In this document: one piece after another, positions 63,967 through 64,000 of the stretch
How the letters are laid out: each line of letters starts with the position of its first letter
Numbering within the stretch: the first letter of the stretch is position 1
NCBI GenBank assembly: GCA_922989275.2
Contig: OV277874.1
Location: 15,922,154 to 15,986,153 of the forward strand
Origin: Gari tellinella
Lineage: Eukaryota; Mollusca; Bivalvia; Cardiida; Psammobiidae
Length of the DNA: 64,000 bases
Direction of reading: 5' to 3'
Program-made: the position numbers and the translations under genes
Notes under the pieces: model-generated
Told to the model about the DNA's origin: nothing
Database searches by the model: none
Seen by the model: the letters and a program-made list of their open reading frames with translations, nothing else

Positions 63967-64000
63967 AGTTCTGAACAGACTCTTTACTTGTTTGAAGCGG

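Overview
The window is AT-rich animal nuclear DNA made mostly of transposon-derived sequence. There are no operons, no rRNA and no intact tRNA. A bivalve mollusc is the best guess. This is inferred from the mix of RTE-like and CR1/L1-like LINEs, a DIRS-type tyrosine-recombinase retrotransposon, a roughly 160-bp satellite reminiscent in period of the ancient bivalve satellite BIV160, and very many palindromic MITEs. No database search was possible.

Layout: a large tandem segmental duplication dominates. Copy 1 is about 4.17-19.32 kb and copy 2 about 36.63-62.92 kb. Each carries the same small host gene on the + strand: one exon with the end of a signal peptide and a PAN/Apple-like domain, one six-cysteine EGF-like exon, and one C-terminal PAN/Apple-like exon ending in a stop. 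Exons of copy 1 are 8279-8580, 9823-9961 and 11955-12211. Exons of copy 2 are 38923-39224, 44238-44376 and 47942-48195. Splice phases agree between copies. A short upstream first exon with the start codon is probable but was not found.

Between the copies (about 19.3-36.6 kb) lie a degenerate minus-strand LINE (19.32-23.98 kb), a direct-repeat pair (24.6-26.0 kb), and a DIRS-type element (26.1-33.6 kb). The recombinase gene of the DIRS element is split by a roughly 3-kb insert carrying the 160-bp satellite. An RTE-like LINE pseudogene (1.09-3.96 kb) precedes copy 1.

Comparing the two copies gives filled and empty sites, so many insertions can be dated before or after the duplication. After the duplication copy 2 gained a 3.5-kb insert inside a Tc1-like element, a large expansion of an 86-bp minisatellite (about 34 units against about 2), a perfect 192-bp palindrome inside a 37-bp intronic satellite, and insertions in both introns and the 3' UTR of the gene. 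Copy 1 gained its own TTA-flanked, TTAA-flanked and TA-flanked elements.

MITEs fall into several groups by ends and target duplication: TTAA-flanked (piggyBac-like), TA-flanked with CAGT ends (pogo/Tigger-like), CAGGGCTCC-ended (hAT-like), and TTA-flanked with iterated interiors (Harbinger-like). Several groups with unrelated ends share the same central hairpin core, GATCAGACGCCG and its complement. Coordinates of repeat edges are read by eye and may be off by several bases.
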